A DNA stretch of 64,000 nt from Chitinophaga agrisoli (GCF_008386695.1 NZ_VUOC01000001.1:116364-180363), one strand, 5' to 3'. Shown: positions 19,576 through 28,902, numbered from the stretch's first letter. Notes: a model not told the origin generated them from the letters alone. Made by a program: numbers and translations.

Positions 19576-20319
19576 TTACTTTATCAGCATCCGCACGCCG
19601 GCATACAATATCAGCACAGCCGTAATACCTTCTACCCAACGGGGCTTTAAGATAGCGGAGCTAAAACGCGAGCCTATCTGTCCGCCAATAATTACGGACA
19701 ATATCAGCGGTAATGCAAACCGGTAATCCAGTATCAGCTGTCCTTTAGTGGCCTGTCCTGCCAGGCCGGAGATAGAATTCACCAATATAAAGAAGCTGCT
19801 GAGCCCTGCAATATTCTTTGCGGTATCATACCGCCCAAGGCGTAAGATGGGCGCCAGGTAAATACCACCGCCAATACCTGTCATACCGGAAAGCAGGCCT
19901 ATCAAGCCGCCAATAATGCCATAGCCGTAAACGGACTGTGTGCGGTTAGGATCCGGTACATATTCCTTTTCCCAAAACAGGCGGTAGCACATAAAAACGG
20001 CGGCTGTAGTAAGGGCAATGCCAAGCAATAAGAAGAAAGTTTGTTGTTTCAGGGGTAGATAGCTGCCTGCAAACGCCAGCGGTATACTGGCTAAACTTAG
20101 CTGCCAGGCTTTTTTCATGGGCAGATTGCCGCTGCGGTAAAAATGATATACGCCACCGGCTACCACTACCACATTACAGATCAACGCCGTGGACTTCATC
20201 AGCTGAAAATCCACTCCCCACAACGCCATCAGCGCCAGGTAGCTGGAGCCGCCGCCAAAACCGGCAGAGGAATACATTAAAGCGATCAGAAAAAATAGTA
20301 AACAGAGCTCTATGGACAT
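19576..20319 (-). CDS. TauE/SafE family membrane protein (first copy)
   Basis: A 247-residue inner-membrane protein with about eight hydrophobic segments and the family pattern of two repeated halves: MYSSAGFGGGSSYLALMALWGV near residue 15 and GLIGLLSGMTGIGGGIYLAPILRL near residue 135. TauE/SafE proteins export sulfite, sulfoacetate or related anions. It lies 14 bp downstream of the ThiF-rhodanese gene on the same strand, which places it in a sulfur-handling unit. It is convergent with moaA, with adjacent stop codons. The real substrate is unknown. Confidence 0.88.
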   Translation of the reverse strand: MSIELCLLFFLIALMYSSAGFGGGSSYLALMALWGVDFQLMKSTALICNVVVVAGGVYHFYRSGNLPMKKAWQLSLASIPLAFAGSYLPLKQQTFFLLLGIALTTAAVFMCYRLFWEKEYVPDPNRTQSVYGYGIIGGLIGLLSGMTGIGGGIYLAPILRLGRYDTAKNIAGLSSFFILVNSISGLAGQATKGQLILDYRFALPLILSVIIGGQIGSRFSSAILKPRWVEGITAVLILYAGVRMLIK

Positions 20320-20333
20320 AAAAACTTAATATG

Positions 20334-21419
20334 CTAGTAAGTCATCATTTCTTCATCGATCTCCTGCGCCCACGCATGTATGCCACCCTCTACATTATAC
20401 ACATAACGGAAACCCGCATTCACCAGCTGACGGGCAACGGCCATACTGCGCATTCCATGATGGCATATCACGACTACCGGTACATCTGCCTGCAGCTGCG
20501 GCATTAAACGCGGCACGGACCCCATAGGAATGTGCTGGGCCTGCGGAATGTTACAGATCTCCCATTCATGCATTTCCCGTACATCCAGCAGCTGCATGGG
20601 CGTAGCGGTATCCAGCCACTGCTGCAACTGTTGTACGCTCAGGCTTTTTACTTCGCTGGTATCACATACCCCCTGCTCATAATCTGCCAGCAATGCCGTG
20701 ATCTGGTGGTTACCTGCCACCGGTTTTACCGCAAAATTATGATGGGTGTTGTATAAGGTATCAATGGTGAGCAGCTGGTTGGCCAGCGGTTCTCCGATCC
20801 CGCAGATGACTTTCACCGCCTCATTAGCCTGGTAACAGCCTATAATGCCAGGCAGCACGCCCAGTACGCCTATTTCGCTGCAGTTCAGCACCTCGCCCGC
20901 CTGTGGCGGTTCCGGGAACAGGCAACGGTAAGTAGCGCTGCCTTTATAGTTGAATACGCTTACCTGTCCTTCATACTTATAGATAGCCCCGTAGATAAAG
21001 GGCTTGTCCAGTATCACACAGGCGTCATTGATCAGGTAACGGGTGCCAAAATTATCTGTAGCATCCACCACCACATCATAGTTGGCGATGATGGGCAGCG
21101 CATTATCCGGCGTCAGGAATTGAGGATGGAGATCAAATTGCACTTCCGGGTTTAGCTGTTGCAGGCGTTTTACGGCGGCATCCAGTTTGGGCTGGCCTTC
21201 GTCCTGCATGGTATAGATCACCTGCCTTTGCAGGTTAGTAATGGAAACATTGTCCTGTTCTACTATCCCTATCCTACCTACGCCCATGGCCGTTAGATAT
21301 TGCAGCACGGGTACGCCCAAACCACCGGCGCCTACTACCAATACGCTGGCTTCCTGTAACAGCCGCTGCTTCTCTGCGCCAAAGCCTTCCAATCTTAACT
21401 GGCGGTCATATCGTTGCAT
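20334..21419 (-). CDS. ThiF/MoeB-rhodanese adenylyltransferase (MoeZ-type)
   Basis: A 361-residue two-domain protein. Residues 1-240 are an E1-like adenylyltransferase (VLVVGAGGLGVPVLQYL, DNVSITNLQRQV, VVDATDNFGTRYLIND). Residues 260-361 are a rhodanese domain with the active-site loop VICHHGMRS, whose Cys would carry the persulfide. The fusion can both activate the C-terminal Gly of MoaD (or ThiS) and supply its sulfur. The two CxxC zinc pairs of E. coli MoeB are not present: only one Cys remains in ATYRCLFPEP. The gene sits 1 bp from the M48 gene upstream and 14 bp from TauE downstream. Confidence 0.9.
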   Translation of the reverse strand: MQRYDRQLRLEGFGAEKQRLLQEASVLVVGAGGLGVPVLQYLTAMGVGRIGIVEQDNVSITNLQRQVIYTMQDEGQPKLDAAVKRLQQLNPEVQFDLHPQFLTPDNALPIIANYDVVVDATDNFGTRYLINDACVILDKPFIYGAIYKYEGQVSVFNYKGSATYRCLFPEPPQAGEVLNCSEIGVLGVLPGIIGCYQANEAVKVICGIGEPLANQLLTIDTLYNTHHNFAVKPVAGNHQITALLADYEQGVCDTSEVKSLSVQQLQQWLDTATPMQLLDVREMHEWEICNIPQAQHIPMGSVPRLMPQLQADVPVVVICHHGMRSMAVARQLVNAGFRYVYNVEGGIHAWAQEIDEEMMTY

Positions 21420-21420
21420 C

Positions 21421-22467
21421 TCACTTGTTTATATTGATAAAGATACGCAACAAACTGCTATCGGTGGTAGTGTTTCCCGCACGTCTATGCCGCCCAATGT
21501 AACGGATGCGTTTGTTCAGGTCCGGATGGCTGCTTAGCCATTCCGCAGGCTGCAGGCTGCTTTGTTTTTTAAGGGTATTGAACAGCCATTCAAACCCCTG
21601 GGGATTGATATGCCGTTGCTGTAATAGCTCCAGGCCGTACAGGTCCGCCTCCCGCTCCAGCCGGCGGGAATACTGCAGGTTTTTAAGGCTGTTGGCATTT
21701 TCTACTACTACGGCCCCTGCGCCGCCCAGGTCCCCAAATATCAGCGAAATGAACATATACGTGCCCATACTGCGGAAAATGGTCTTGGTGGTATGCTTCA
21801 GCTGCACATGCGCATATTCATGTGATAGCAGGGCGGCCAGCTCCTCATAATGCTGCATTTCATGCAGCAGCTGGTCATATACGATAATATGTCCGCCAGG
21901 CAGCGCAAAAGCATTGGATTGCTGCTCGTGCACCACGGTGATCTGCACCGGGTACCGCGAGGTGATATGCAGCTGCTGAAAAAAGGCGTTCGCCTGCTGC
22001 GTGGCCTCCGGCAGTATTTTGTATTGCTGTATCAAGGCATCATAACTGCTTTGCCCCAGTTTTTCCTCATAGCTGATGGGGATGTTATTGGCAATCCGCG
22101 CAGCCAGAAAAGGAATGAACCAGAAATACACCAGCGCCACAATGCCCAAAATGATCGTAACTACTGACAGTACAACGGTACGCCCTTTATGGGCATATGC
22201 CTGCGGGCCCTTTTTATGCGCCAGGTGATAGGCAACGGTATCTGCAAAAGTGAGTGCGTGAACAGTAATGGATTGCTCCGGGTAACCGGGGTATGCCAGC
22301 ATATTGGCCGCCGGCCGTTTTACCTGGTCCCAGAACCAGAATACCTGACGCATAACGCCTTGCTCATCCTTTATTTCAATGGTGATCTGTTTGGCCGTTA
22401 GGGTGATGGCCGCGTCTACAGTAGTATCAGTAAGACTGTTATAATATTTCCCGTTATAGGTCTGCAT
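21421..22467 (-). CDS. M48 family membrane metalloprotease
   Basis: A 348-residue zinc protease. The HEXXH motif is HEYAH near residue 214, and the third ligand region ANSLKNLQYSRRLEREADLYGLELL follows about 40 residues later. A hydrophobic helix near residues 100-120 anchors it in the inner membrane (VLSVVTIILGIVALVYFWFIPF). The C-terminal SSHPDLNKRIRYI motif is typical of M48 proteins of the BepA/Oma1-like branch. It is the first gene of a minus-strand run of three, followed after 1 bp by the ThiF-rhodanese gene. No functional link with sulfur transfer is known. Confidence 0.9.
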   Translation of the reverse strand: MQTYNGKYYNSLTDTTVDAAITLTAKQITIEIKDEQGVMRQVFWFWDQVKRPAANMLAYPGYPEQSITVHALTFADTVAYHLAHKKGPQAYAHKGRTVVLSVVTIILGIVALVYFWFIPFLAARIANNIPISYEEKLGQSSYDALIQQYKILPEATQQANAFFQQLHITSRYPVQITVVHEQQSNAFALPGGHIIVYDQLLHEMQHYEELAALLSHEYAHVQLKHTTKTIFRSMGTYMFISLIFGDLGGAGAVVVENANSLKNLQYSRRLEREADLYGLELLQQRHINPQGFEWLFNTLKKQSSLQPAEWLSSHPDLNKRIRYIGRHRRAGNTTTDSSLLRIFININK

Positions 22468-22590
22468 CCGTTTGGGTATATAGGGTTCGCCTGTGATTTT
22501 TCATTGTTCATTTCTACCAGCCAAATAAGCTGGTCGCTGACGGTCGATCAGTCTTTATCATCATCCACGCCAATTGACAACAGCCACTTG

Positions 22591-23157
22591 CTACCGCCGC
22601 TCTACTATTTTTTGCATCCATACCAGGTCTCCATAAGTGCCATCTGCCAGCTTTATTCCTTTGGGCTGGCGTCCATACTCTAAAAATCCGAAGTTGCGGT
22701 ATAACTGGATCGCCTTTTCATTATGTGCCAGTACGCTAAAATACAATTGTTCCAGCTCCGGATGCTGCTCCGCCCATCTCATGGCCGCCGTCATTAGCCG
22801 CCGGCCTATGCCCAGGTTCCAGTAAGCATGCAGCAGGGCTATACCCAGTTCTCCCATATGCAGCTGCCGCTGAAAATTGCGCTGCCGTACGGTGATGGTG
22901 CCGGCAATATCGCCATCCACCTCTGCCAGCAACAACAAATGCCGGCTATTATCCCCAAAGGAGCGGATAAATTCCTGTTCGGTGCGCAGGTCCAGCGCCT
23001 CCGCTTCCGCATGGGTAAACAACAGGAATGCTGTTTCACGGGTAATTTCACGGAAACAAGCCAGCAGCGCCGGTGCATCTTCTGGTTTGGCAGGCCGTAT
23101 CAGCAACGCCTGCCCATTGGGCAAAAATTGATGCATGCTGTAAAATACCAAAAACAA
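22591..23157 (-). CDS. GNAT family N-acetyltransferase
   Basis: A 188-residue acetyltransferase of the GNAT fold. The acetyl-CoA-binding motif appears as MGELGIALLHAYWNLGIGRRLMTAAMRWAEQ (about residues 98-128) with the Q/RxxGxG/A loop as NLGIGR. The final part (YFSVLAHNEKAIQLYRNFGFLEYGRQPKGIKLADGTYGDLVWMQKI) is typical of L-amino-acid or ribosomal-protein acetyltransferases. The acceptor substrate cannot be predicted. It stands alone on the minus strand between serS and the M48 gene. Confidence 0.88.
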   Translation of the reverse strand: MFLVFYSMHQFLPNGQALLIRPAKPEDAPALLACFREITRETAFLLFTHAEAEALDLRTEQEFIRSFGDNSRHLLLLAEVDGDIAGTITVRQRNFQRQLHMGELGIALLHAYWNLGIGRRLMTAAMRWAEQHPELEQLYFSVLAHNEKAIQLYRNFGFLEYGRQPKGIKLADGTYGDLVWMQKIVERR

Positions 23158-23268
23158 TCACAATATGAGCAGGCCCCGCTATCTGAGCCTTTTAACAAAA
23201 TGAAGGAGCCGATCTTTCGATGCCGGTTGTCCCATTCCCTAAACAGTACCATCTCCCCTAAAAAATAA

Positions 23269-23307
23269 GGGAAGGCTTACACATCCTGTTACGGATGCAG
23301 CCTTCCC
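23269..23307 (-). terminator. Terminator of serS
   Basis: Stem GGGAAGGCT (23269-23277) pairs with AGCCTTCCC (23299-23307), with an inner CATCC/GGATG stem. Read on the minus strand, the stem is followed by TTATTTTTT. It lies 75 bp downstream of the serS stop. Confidence 0.8.
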
Positions 23308-23381
23308 TAAAAATTTATATCTCGCGCTCAATGCGAATCGGCTCAAATTCTCAGTTTCACCACATAGGCCCTGCCAGCCGC

Positions 23382-24653
23382 TTAACTGATCTTGCCCGCG
23401 CCAAAATACGCCTGCAATACCGGCGGAATATGGATCCCATCCGCCGCCTGGTTATTTTCCAGTAAACAGGCCAGTATACGCGGCAATGCCAGAGAGCTGC
23501 CATTCAATGTATGCACCAGCTGCGGTTTGCCGCCGCTGTCCTTAAACCGGATCTTCATGCGGTTAGCCTGGTAGGCCTCAAAATTGGATACAGAGCTCAC
23601 CTCCAGCCATTTCTGCTGGGCGGCGCTATACACCTCAAAATCATAGGTGAGCGCGGATGTAAAGCCCATATCTCCCCCGCACAGGCGCAGAATGCGGTAG
23701 GGAAGCTGTAAGGACTGTATCAGCCCCTCAACATGCGCCACCATTTCTTCCAGCACGGTATAGGATTGATCAGGATGTACCAGCTGCACCACTTCCACCT
23801 TGTCAAACTGATGCACACGGTTCAGGCCGCGCACATCCTTGCCGTAAGAACCGGCCTCCCGGCGGAAGCAGGGTGTATAGGCGGTCATCTTGATGGGCAG
23901 ATCTGTATCCTTCAGGATCTCATCCCGGTAAATATTGGTTACCGGTACTTCTGCCGTAGGGATCAGGTACAGTTTATCCTCACCTACAAAATACATCTGC
24001 CCTTCCTTGTCCGGCAGCTGACCGGTGCCATAGGCGCTGTCAGCATTCACCAGGTGCGGCGGCTGGTATTCTGTATAACCGTTATTGGTATTATAGTCCA
24101 GGAAATAATGGATCAGCGCGCGTTGCAGCTTAGCGCCCTTGTTCTTGTATACAGGAAAGCCGCTGCCCGTGATCTTATTACCCAGCTCAAAATCGATGAG
24201 ATCGTATTTCTTTGCCAGGTCCCAATGCGGTACCGCATCTGCCGCCAGGTTGGGTTTATTGCCGCCGGCGCGTACCTCTACGTTCTCTTCCGGTGTTTTA
24301 CCGGCCGGTACAGCCGCAGCGGGAAGGTTAGGGAGTTTGGTCAGCGTATCATGCAGCAGTTTCTCCGTTTCGTTCAGTTGTTCGTTGATAGGGCCCTGTT
24401 GTAGCTTCAGATCTGCTACAGCCGCCTTACGTTGTTCCGCCTCTTCTTTCTGGCCGCCTTTCATCAGCTTGCCAATCTCTTCAGACAGGGTCCTGATCTT
24501 AGCCTGCGAATCATCATAGGCCAGGGTTAACTGTTTACGCTTATCATCCAGCGCCAGCACCTCATCTACCAAACCCAGTTCTTTAAACTGTTTGAGGGCC
24601 AGCCGCTCCAATACTAATTCCTTATTTTGACGAATGAACGGAACCTGTAACAT
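23382..24653 (-). CDS. serS: Seryl-tRNA synthetase
   Basis: A 423-residue class II aminoacyl-tRNA synthetase that charges tRNA-Ser with serine. The N-terminal 110 residues form the tRNA-binding coiled coil (RKQLTLAYDDSQAKIRTLSEEIGKL). Motif 2 is FRREAGSYGKDVRGLNRVHQF near residue 265, and motif 3 is NGSSLALPRILACLLENNQ near residue 387. Length is normal and the start is the only plausible one. A TAnnTTTG box ends 15 bases upstream of the ATG on the minus strand. Confidence 0.97.
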   Translation of the reverse strand: MLQVPFIRQNKELVLERLALKQFKELGLVDEVLALDDKRKQLTLAYDDSQAKIRTLSEEIGKLMKGGQKEEAEQRKAAVADLKLQQGPINEQLNETEKLLHDTLTKLPNLPAAAVPAGKTPEENVEVRAGGNKPNLAADAVPHWDLAKKYDLIDFELGNKITGSGFPVYKNKGAKLQRALIHYFLDYNTNNGYTEYQPPHLVNADSAYGTGQLPDKEGQMYFVGEDKLYLIPTAEVPVTNIYRDEILKDTDLPIKMTAYTPCFRREAGSYGKDVRGLNRVHQFDKVEVVQLVHPDQSYTVLEEMVAHVEGLIQSLQLPYRILRLCGGDMGFTSALTYDFEVYSAAQQKWLEVSSVSNFEAYQANRMKIRFKDSGGKPQLVHTLNGSSLALPRILACLLENNQAADGIHIPPVLQAYFGAGKIS

Positions 24654-24667
24654 TATTCAAATTTTCG

Positions 24668-24675
24668 CAAATATA
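24668..24675 (-). promoter_or_regulatory. -7 box of serS
   Basis: On the minus strand this reads TATATTTG, an exact TAnnTTTG, with its 3' edge 14 bp before the serS ATG. The leader would be only about 8 nt. Confidence 0.5.
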
Positions 24676-24688
24676 GTTAAAAGAGATG

Positions 24689-24716
24689 GTAGCTTTTAGC
24701 TATTAGCATTTAGCCG
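24689..24716 (+). repeat. Heptamer array, 4 units
   Basis: Reads GTAGCTT TTAGCTA TTAGCAT TTAGCCG in exact 7-bp register, between the serS promoter and the nadE stop codon. It belongs to the dispersed TTAGCnn family. Confidence 0.75.
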
Positions 24717-24750
24717 TGGACATCCAGGCCAGCAGCCAACAGTTAAACAC

Positions 24751-26415
24751 TTAGCTCAGATACTTCCCTACGATCGGCATTCTCCTGCCCACGCCAAATG
24801 CTTTCGACGATACCCTTATAATGGGGCAGAACTGGTTCCGCTTATATTCATTCATATTCACCAGTTTCAGCGTGCGCGCTACCAGCGCTTCATCAAAGCC
24901 CTGGGCAATGATCTCTCGCGGGCCCTGCCGTTGTTCAATATACTGGTACAGCAGTTTGTCCAGCACGGCATAATCCGGCAGGCTGTCGCTGTCTTTCTGG
25001 TTGGGACGCAGCTCCGCAGAAGGCGCTTTGTGAATAATATTGGCCGGTATGATCTCCCGCTCGCGGTTAATATATTCCGCCAACGCATATACCTGCATTT
25101 TATATACATCCCCCAGCACAGACAGGCCACCGGCCATATCACCGTACAGTGTGCCGTAACCGGTACTCAACTCACTTTTGTTGGAAGTATTCAGCAGTAT
25201 ATATCCAAACTTATTGGACAGCGCCATCAGCAGGTTACCGCGTATACGTGACTGTGTATTCTCTTCCGCTACGTTAAACGGCAGCCCGTTAAAATAAGGA
25301 TCCAGCGTATCCAGGAACATCTCGTAAATATTGTTGATGCGGATCACATCATACGGGTTGCCCAGGTTCCTGGACAGCGCCACGGCATCATCTACGGAGT
25401 GCTCTGTAGAGTAGGGCGATGGCATCATGATAGCCCGCACATTCTCTTTACCCAGCGCATCGCAGGCAATAGCCAGGGTTACCGCACTGTCTATCCCGCC
25501 AGACGATCCCAGGATGGCCTTTGTAAATCCCATCTTGCCAAAATAATCACTGATGCCCAGTTTCAGCGCGCCATAAATGCGGTCTATGTTATAGTCAAAT
25601 TGCAGTTCGCGGACAGGCGTATGTTTGATCACCGGCGCTGGCTGTGTGGACTGCAGCAGCTCATCCAGGTCCAGCGTATAAGAAGCTTCTTCAAAATAAG
25701 GCAGTTCCTTTACAATATTGCCATGGGCGTCAAATACCAGCGTTCCACCGTCAAACACGATCTCCGTCTGAGAACCCACCGTACAGCTGTACAACATGGG
25801 TAGCTTATACTTCATCACATTCGCGCGTATGATCTCTTTGCGGTCCTGGTCATGATCATAATCAAACGGACTGGCAGAGATATTGATCATTACATCCGGC
25901 TGTTGCAGGATCAGCTGATCCATGGGGCAGATCCGGTACAGCGGATTATCCCCCAGGTTCCAGATATCTTCACAGATCGTCAGGGCCAGCTTCTTACCCA
26001 TAAAAGGGATCACATTCCACTCATAGGCCGGCTCAAAATACCGGTACTCGTCAAATACATCGTAGGTAGGCAGCAGGGTTTTATGCACGATATGTTTTAC
26101 CTCGCCCTCATGCAGGAACCACGCGGCGTTGAACAGGTCTTTACCGTCCCGCTGCGGATTGCGGCAGGGCGCGCCCACTATTACCGCTATCTTATCCGTA
26201 TAGGTTTTGATAGTATCGATAGCGGCGTAACATTTATTGATAAAGTCTTCAAACTCCAGGAAATCGCGCGGTGGGTAACCGCATACGCACAGCTCCGAAA
26301 ATACCACCAGGTCCGCCTGCTGTGCAATAGCATCCTGAATGCCACTAATGATCTTCTCCGTATTCTTCTCAAAATTGCCAATGTGGTAATTCTGCTGCGC
26401 TAGTACGATCTTCAT
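24751..26415 (-). CDS. nadE: Glutamine-dependent NAD+ synthetase
   Basis: A 554-residue two-domain enzyme for the last step of NAD synthesis. The N-terminal half is a nitrilase-type amidase (FSELCVCGYPPRDFLE near residue 45, a Lys in HKTLLPTYDVFDE, and Cys in YSCTVGSQTEIVFDGG) that releases ammonia from glutamine. The C-terminal half is the NAD synthetase with the ATP loop ILGSSGGIDSAVTLAIA near residue 300 and STGYGTLYGDMAGGLSVLGDVYK near 440. The frame extends to 26466, but ATG at 26415 gives the normal N-terminus MKIVLAQQNYHIG. Confidence 0.96.
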   Translation of the reverse strand: MKIVLAQQNYHIGNFEKNTEKIISGIQDAIAQQADLVVFSELCVCGYPPRDFLEFEDFINKCYAAIDTIKTYTDKIAVIVGAPCRNPQRDGKDLFNAAWFLHEGEVKHIVHKTLLPTYDVFDEYRYFEPAYEWNVIPFMGKKLALTICEDIWNLGDNPLYRICPMDQLILQQPDVMINISASPFDYDHDQDRKEIIRANVMKYKLPMLYSCTVGSQTEIVFDGGTLVFDAHGNIVKELPYFEEASYTLDLDELLQSTQPAPVIKHTPVRELQFDYNIDRIYGALKLGISDYFGKMGFTKAILGSSGGIDSAVTLAIACDALGKENVRAIMMPSPYSTEHSVDDAVALSRNLGNPYDVIRINNIYEMFLDTLDPYFNGLPFNVAEENTQSRIRGNLLMALSNKFGYILLNTSNKSELSTGYGTLYGDMAGGLSVLGDVYKMQVYALAEYINREREIIPANIIHKAPSAELRPNQKDSDSLPDYAVLDKLLYQYIEQRQGPREIIAQGFDEALVARTLKLVNMNEYKRNQFCPIIRVSSKAFGVGRRMPIVGKYLS

Positions 26416-26437
26416 ATATCCAATGAATAATTTACAG

Positions 26438-27115
26438 TTAAAAATACATTCCCAGCCGTAATGCAAAGCTATTCATATTCACTTTACCATCATCCCATTT
26501 AGCATTACGGGTAACATCCACAAACCCGTTCTGGTAGATAAGCCCTACAACGGCTGTCAATCTTTCGCCCAGGGGATATTCCACGCCGGCGCCCAGTAAC
26601 AGACCTGCATTTATGGGGTTCAGGTCGCCCAGTACATTTTCTTTATCATAGCGCTCGCTCCGGCTGATCACGTCTGCCCGCCCCCGGATGGGGAATCCAA
26701 GATAGGTGCCAAACTGGCCCCAGGCGGCTATGCCATTATAAGCGGTGGTCTTTAGTTTGATGGTGGCCGGTATCTCAATATGCTGCAGCTTCATCGTGTA
26801 TTCGGTAGGATCCTGACGGAAACGTTCCACGCCCTTGCCGGCGTCGTATTTAAGGGTACTGCCGCCCATACTGATCTGCAGACCGGTGGCAAATGCATAG
26901 TTGCCTTCCTCATTCAGCAGGAAATCCGCCATCAGCCCATAACTTAGCCCTAAACGGCTGCTGGTGCGGTTGGCCCCGGCGTCCTGGGGCTTTAGAACGG
27001 ATATAATGGGGTCCAGTTTAAAACCCAGGCGAACCCTATCCATGGAAAAGCGGCGCTGCGCCTGACTTGCGGTGCCAATTCCCAGTAAAATCAACAGCCA
27101 TACCGTGTGCTTCAT
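26438..27115 (-). CDS. Predicted outer-membrane beta-barrel protein
   Basis: A 225-residue exported protein. Residues 1-19 (MKHTVWLLILLGIGTASQA) are a signal peptide. The rest alternates short strands with aromatic and glycine residues, such as SSRLGLSYGLMADFLLNEEGNYAFATGLQISMGG, and ends with LRLGMYF, the terminal Phe of a barrel inserted by BAM. This fits the PorT/OMP_b-brl family common in Bacteroidota. The frame is open to 27283, but that extension has no signal peptide in place, so ATG at 27115 is chosen. It is divergent from gldB (82 bp) and 22 bp upstream of nadE. Confidence 0.8.
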   Translation of the reverse strand: MKHTVWLLILLGIGTASQAQRRFSMDRVRLGFKLDPIISVLKPQDAGANRTSSRLGLSYGLMADFLLNEEGNYAFATGLQISMGGSTLKYDAGKGVERFRQDPTEYTMKLQHIEIPATIKLKTTAYNGIAAWGQFGTYLGFPIRGRADVISRSERYDKENVLGDLNPINAGLLLGAGVEYPLGERLTAVVGLIYQNGFVDVTRNAKWDDGKVNMNSFALRLGMYF

Positions 27116-27197
27116 ATAATTTTTTCTTTTCTTTAATATATTTATGCCCGCAGATGGAGCGTTTATAGCTCCGGGAACATAAACCGGTATAAAAACC

Positions 27198-28238
27198 ATG
27201 CAAAGGTACATCAATAATATTTCGTCCTTATGTGTAACGGCTTTGCTGTTGCTCACAGTATTCAGCGCCTGTAAATCCGGCAAAAAAGCGCCGGATGTAA
27301 GTCATATACCGGTTAACGTTAGCATCACCCGGTTTGACGAGGACCTGATCCGGATAGATACCAACAACATAGCGCCAGGACTGGAACAGCTACATGCGCG
27401 CTACCCGGTTTTCCTGCCAGCCTATGTGGAGCATATCATGGAATTTGGCAAATATGAGGACAGCACCCGCCAGATACCGCAGCAAATGCGCCTGCTCCTG
27501 GGTAATAAGGATTTCCGCAACCTGCAGGCGTCTGTACAACAAAAGTTCCCGGACCTGCACTGGCTGGAGCAGGATCTGGCCCAGTCCTTCCGTTATATGA
27601 AATACTATTTCCCGGCCTTTAAAGTGCCCCACACGGTAAGTTTCATCTCTGCCATTGGCAACTATGGCGCCGTTACCGCAGACAGCCTGCTGGGTATAGG
27701 GCTGGACATGTATATGGGCAGCGACTGGCCCATTTATGCCAACCTGCCGGATTACCCGGCCTATATGGTACGCCGCTTCTCTAAAGAATACATAACCACC
27801 AACTGTATACAGGCCATTGCCCAGCAAATGTACCCGCTGTCAGATAACGCCGCCAAACTGGTAGAGCAGCTGGTTACCGCCGGTAAGCATCAATACCTGC
27901 TGGACCAGGTGCTGCCCGAAACGCCGGACACTATCCGCATGGGGTATACGAAAGCCCAGCTGGAGTGGTGTTTTGATAATGAACAAATGATCTGGCAATA
28001 CTTTGTACAGAATGAGCTGCTGTTTAAAGCAGACTGGCAGGAAGCCATGCATTTCATGGGCGACGGCCCCTCTACCCAGGGCATGCCGGAAGGCTCCCCG
28101 GGCCGTATCGGTTACTTCATAGGCCGGCAGATCGTTCGTAAATACCTGGAAAAACATCCGGAAGTAACCCTCCAGCAACTCATGGAAAACAAAGACCTGA
28201 TGGGAATTTTCAATGAAGCCAAATACCGGCCCAGGTAG
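27198..28238 (+). CDS. gldB: Gliding motility lipoprotein GldB
   Basis: A 346-residue lipoprotein required for gliding in Flavobacterium and found across gliding Bacteroidota. The signal peptide ends at a lipobox (TVFSAC, about Cys25). The conserved GldB start follows: VNVSITRFDEDLIRIDTNN and LHARYPVFLPAYVEHIM near residue 68. The central IGLDMYMGSDWPIYANLPDYPAYMVRRFSKEYI segment is diagnostic. Length matches family members. It stands alone on the plus strand, divergent from the beta-barrel gene, with a heptamer array downstream. Exact mechanism is unknown, but it acts at the cell envelope. Confidence 0.9.
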   Translation: MQRYINNISSLCVTALLLLTVFSACKSGKKAPDVSHIPVNVSITRFDEDLIRIDTNNIAPGLEQLHARYPVFLPAYVEHIMEFGKYEDSTRQIPQQMRLLLGNKDFRNLQASVQQKFPDLHWLEQDLAQSFRYMKYYFPAFKVPHTVSFISAIGNYGAVTADSLLGIGLDMYMGSDWPIYANLPDYPAYMVRRFSKEYITTNCIQAIAQQMYPLSDNAAKLVEQLVTAGKHQYLLDQVLPETPDTIRMGYTKAQLEWCFDNEQMIWQYFVQNELLFKADWQEAMHFMGDGPSTQGMPEGSPGRIGYFIGRQIVRKYLEKHPEVTLQQLMENKDLMGIFNEAKYRPR

Positions 28239-28293
28239 GTAACAGTCTATAAATTTTTTGCTAAAGAAAACAGGCGGGGAGTTCAACAAACGG

Positions 28294-28335
28294 GCTACAA
28301 GCTAATTGCTAAAAGCTAATGGCTAACAGCTGATC
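28294..28335 (-). repeat. Heptamer array, 6 units
   Basis: On the plus strand the units are GCTACAA GCTAATT GCTAAAA GCTAATG GCTAACA GCTGATC, i.e. TTAGCnn on the minus strand. The last unit overlaps the apaG stop codon. Confidence 0.8.
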
Positions 28336-28720
28336 AATTCAGCTTAAACGGTACTACCATCTGGAACTCAGGTATTTTCACCTCAAACAGCTTTTTGTTC
28401 AGCTGGTTTTCCATCTGGTAAGTCCCATACATTTTACCTATTTCTGTGCGGAGGTTGGAACCGGATACATACTGGTAACTTTCTCCCGGGGCCAGTAGCG
28501 GCTGTACGCCTACTACGCCCTCGCCTTCTACTTCACGGTGGGTACCGTTGGAGTCGATGATGTACCAGTGACGGCGGAGGAGTTTAATGGGGAAGGTATT
28601 GTTGTTCTCAATGGTGATCCGGTAAGCAAACATGTACTCACTTCCAACCGGGTTGGAATAATCAGGCTGGTAGAATGTCTCCACGCTGATGGTGATCCCT
28701 TCTGTAACCTTTTTTACCAT
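28334..28720 (-). CDS. apaG: ApaG domain protein (Co2+/Mg2+ efflux family)
   Basis: A 128-residue single-domain protein with a fibronectin type III-like ApaG fold. Recognisable stretches are GITISVETFYQPDYSNPVGSEYMFAYRITIENN (residues 8-40), VKLLRRHWYIIDSNGTHREVEGEGVVGVQPLLAPGESYQYVSG-like sequence in the centre, and MYGTYQM near 107. ApaG is linked to cobalt and magnesium resistance in Enterobacteria, but its molecular role is unclear. The gene is monocistronic on the minus strand. The start ATG at 28720 gives the usual short N-terminus. Confidence 0.92.
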   Translation of the reverse strand: MVKKVTEGITISVETFYQPDYSNPVGSEYMFAYRITIENNNTFPIKLLRRHWYIIDSNGTHREVEGEGVVGVQPLLAPGESYQYVSGSNLRTEIGKMYGTYQMENQLNKKLFEVKIPEFQMVVPFKLN

Positions 28721-28902
28721 ACAAACCTTCTCCTTTAACGTAAAAATAAGGAAAATAAATCCAGCCCGGATAAAATTTATGTGTTATTTGAACACACTTT
28801 AACCACTCTTTAACGATTTAGCAAGCCGTCCGCGGGTGCGCGGTCTTCCCGGTATGGCCTCCTGTTTTTGTCCAATTTAGAAGGCCCCGGCGCTTGCTTA
28901 CG

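Noticed and set aside
26416-26466. Longer N-terminus for nadE, and likewise for the genes at 3457, 26438, 29217 and 56632
   Set aside because: The downstream ATG gives the family-typical N-terminus, a signal peptide at the correct place, or one-base overlap with the neighbour.
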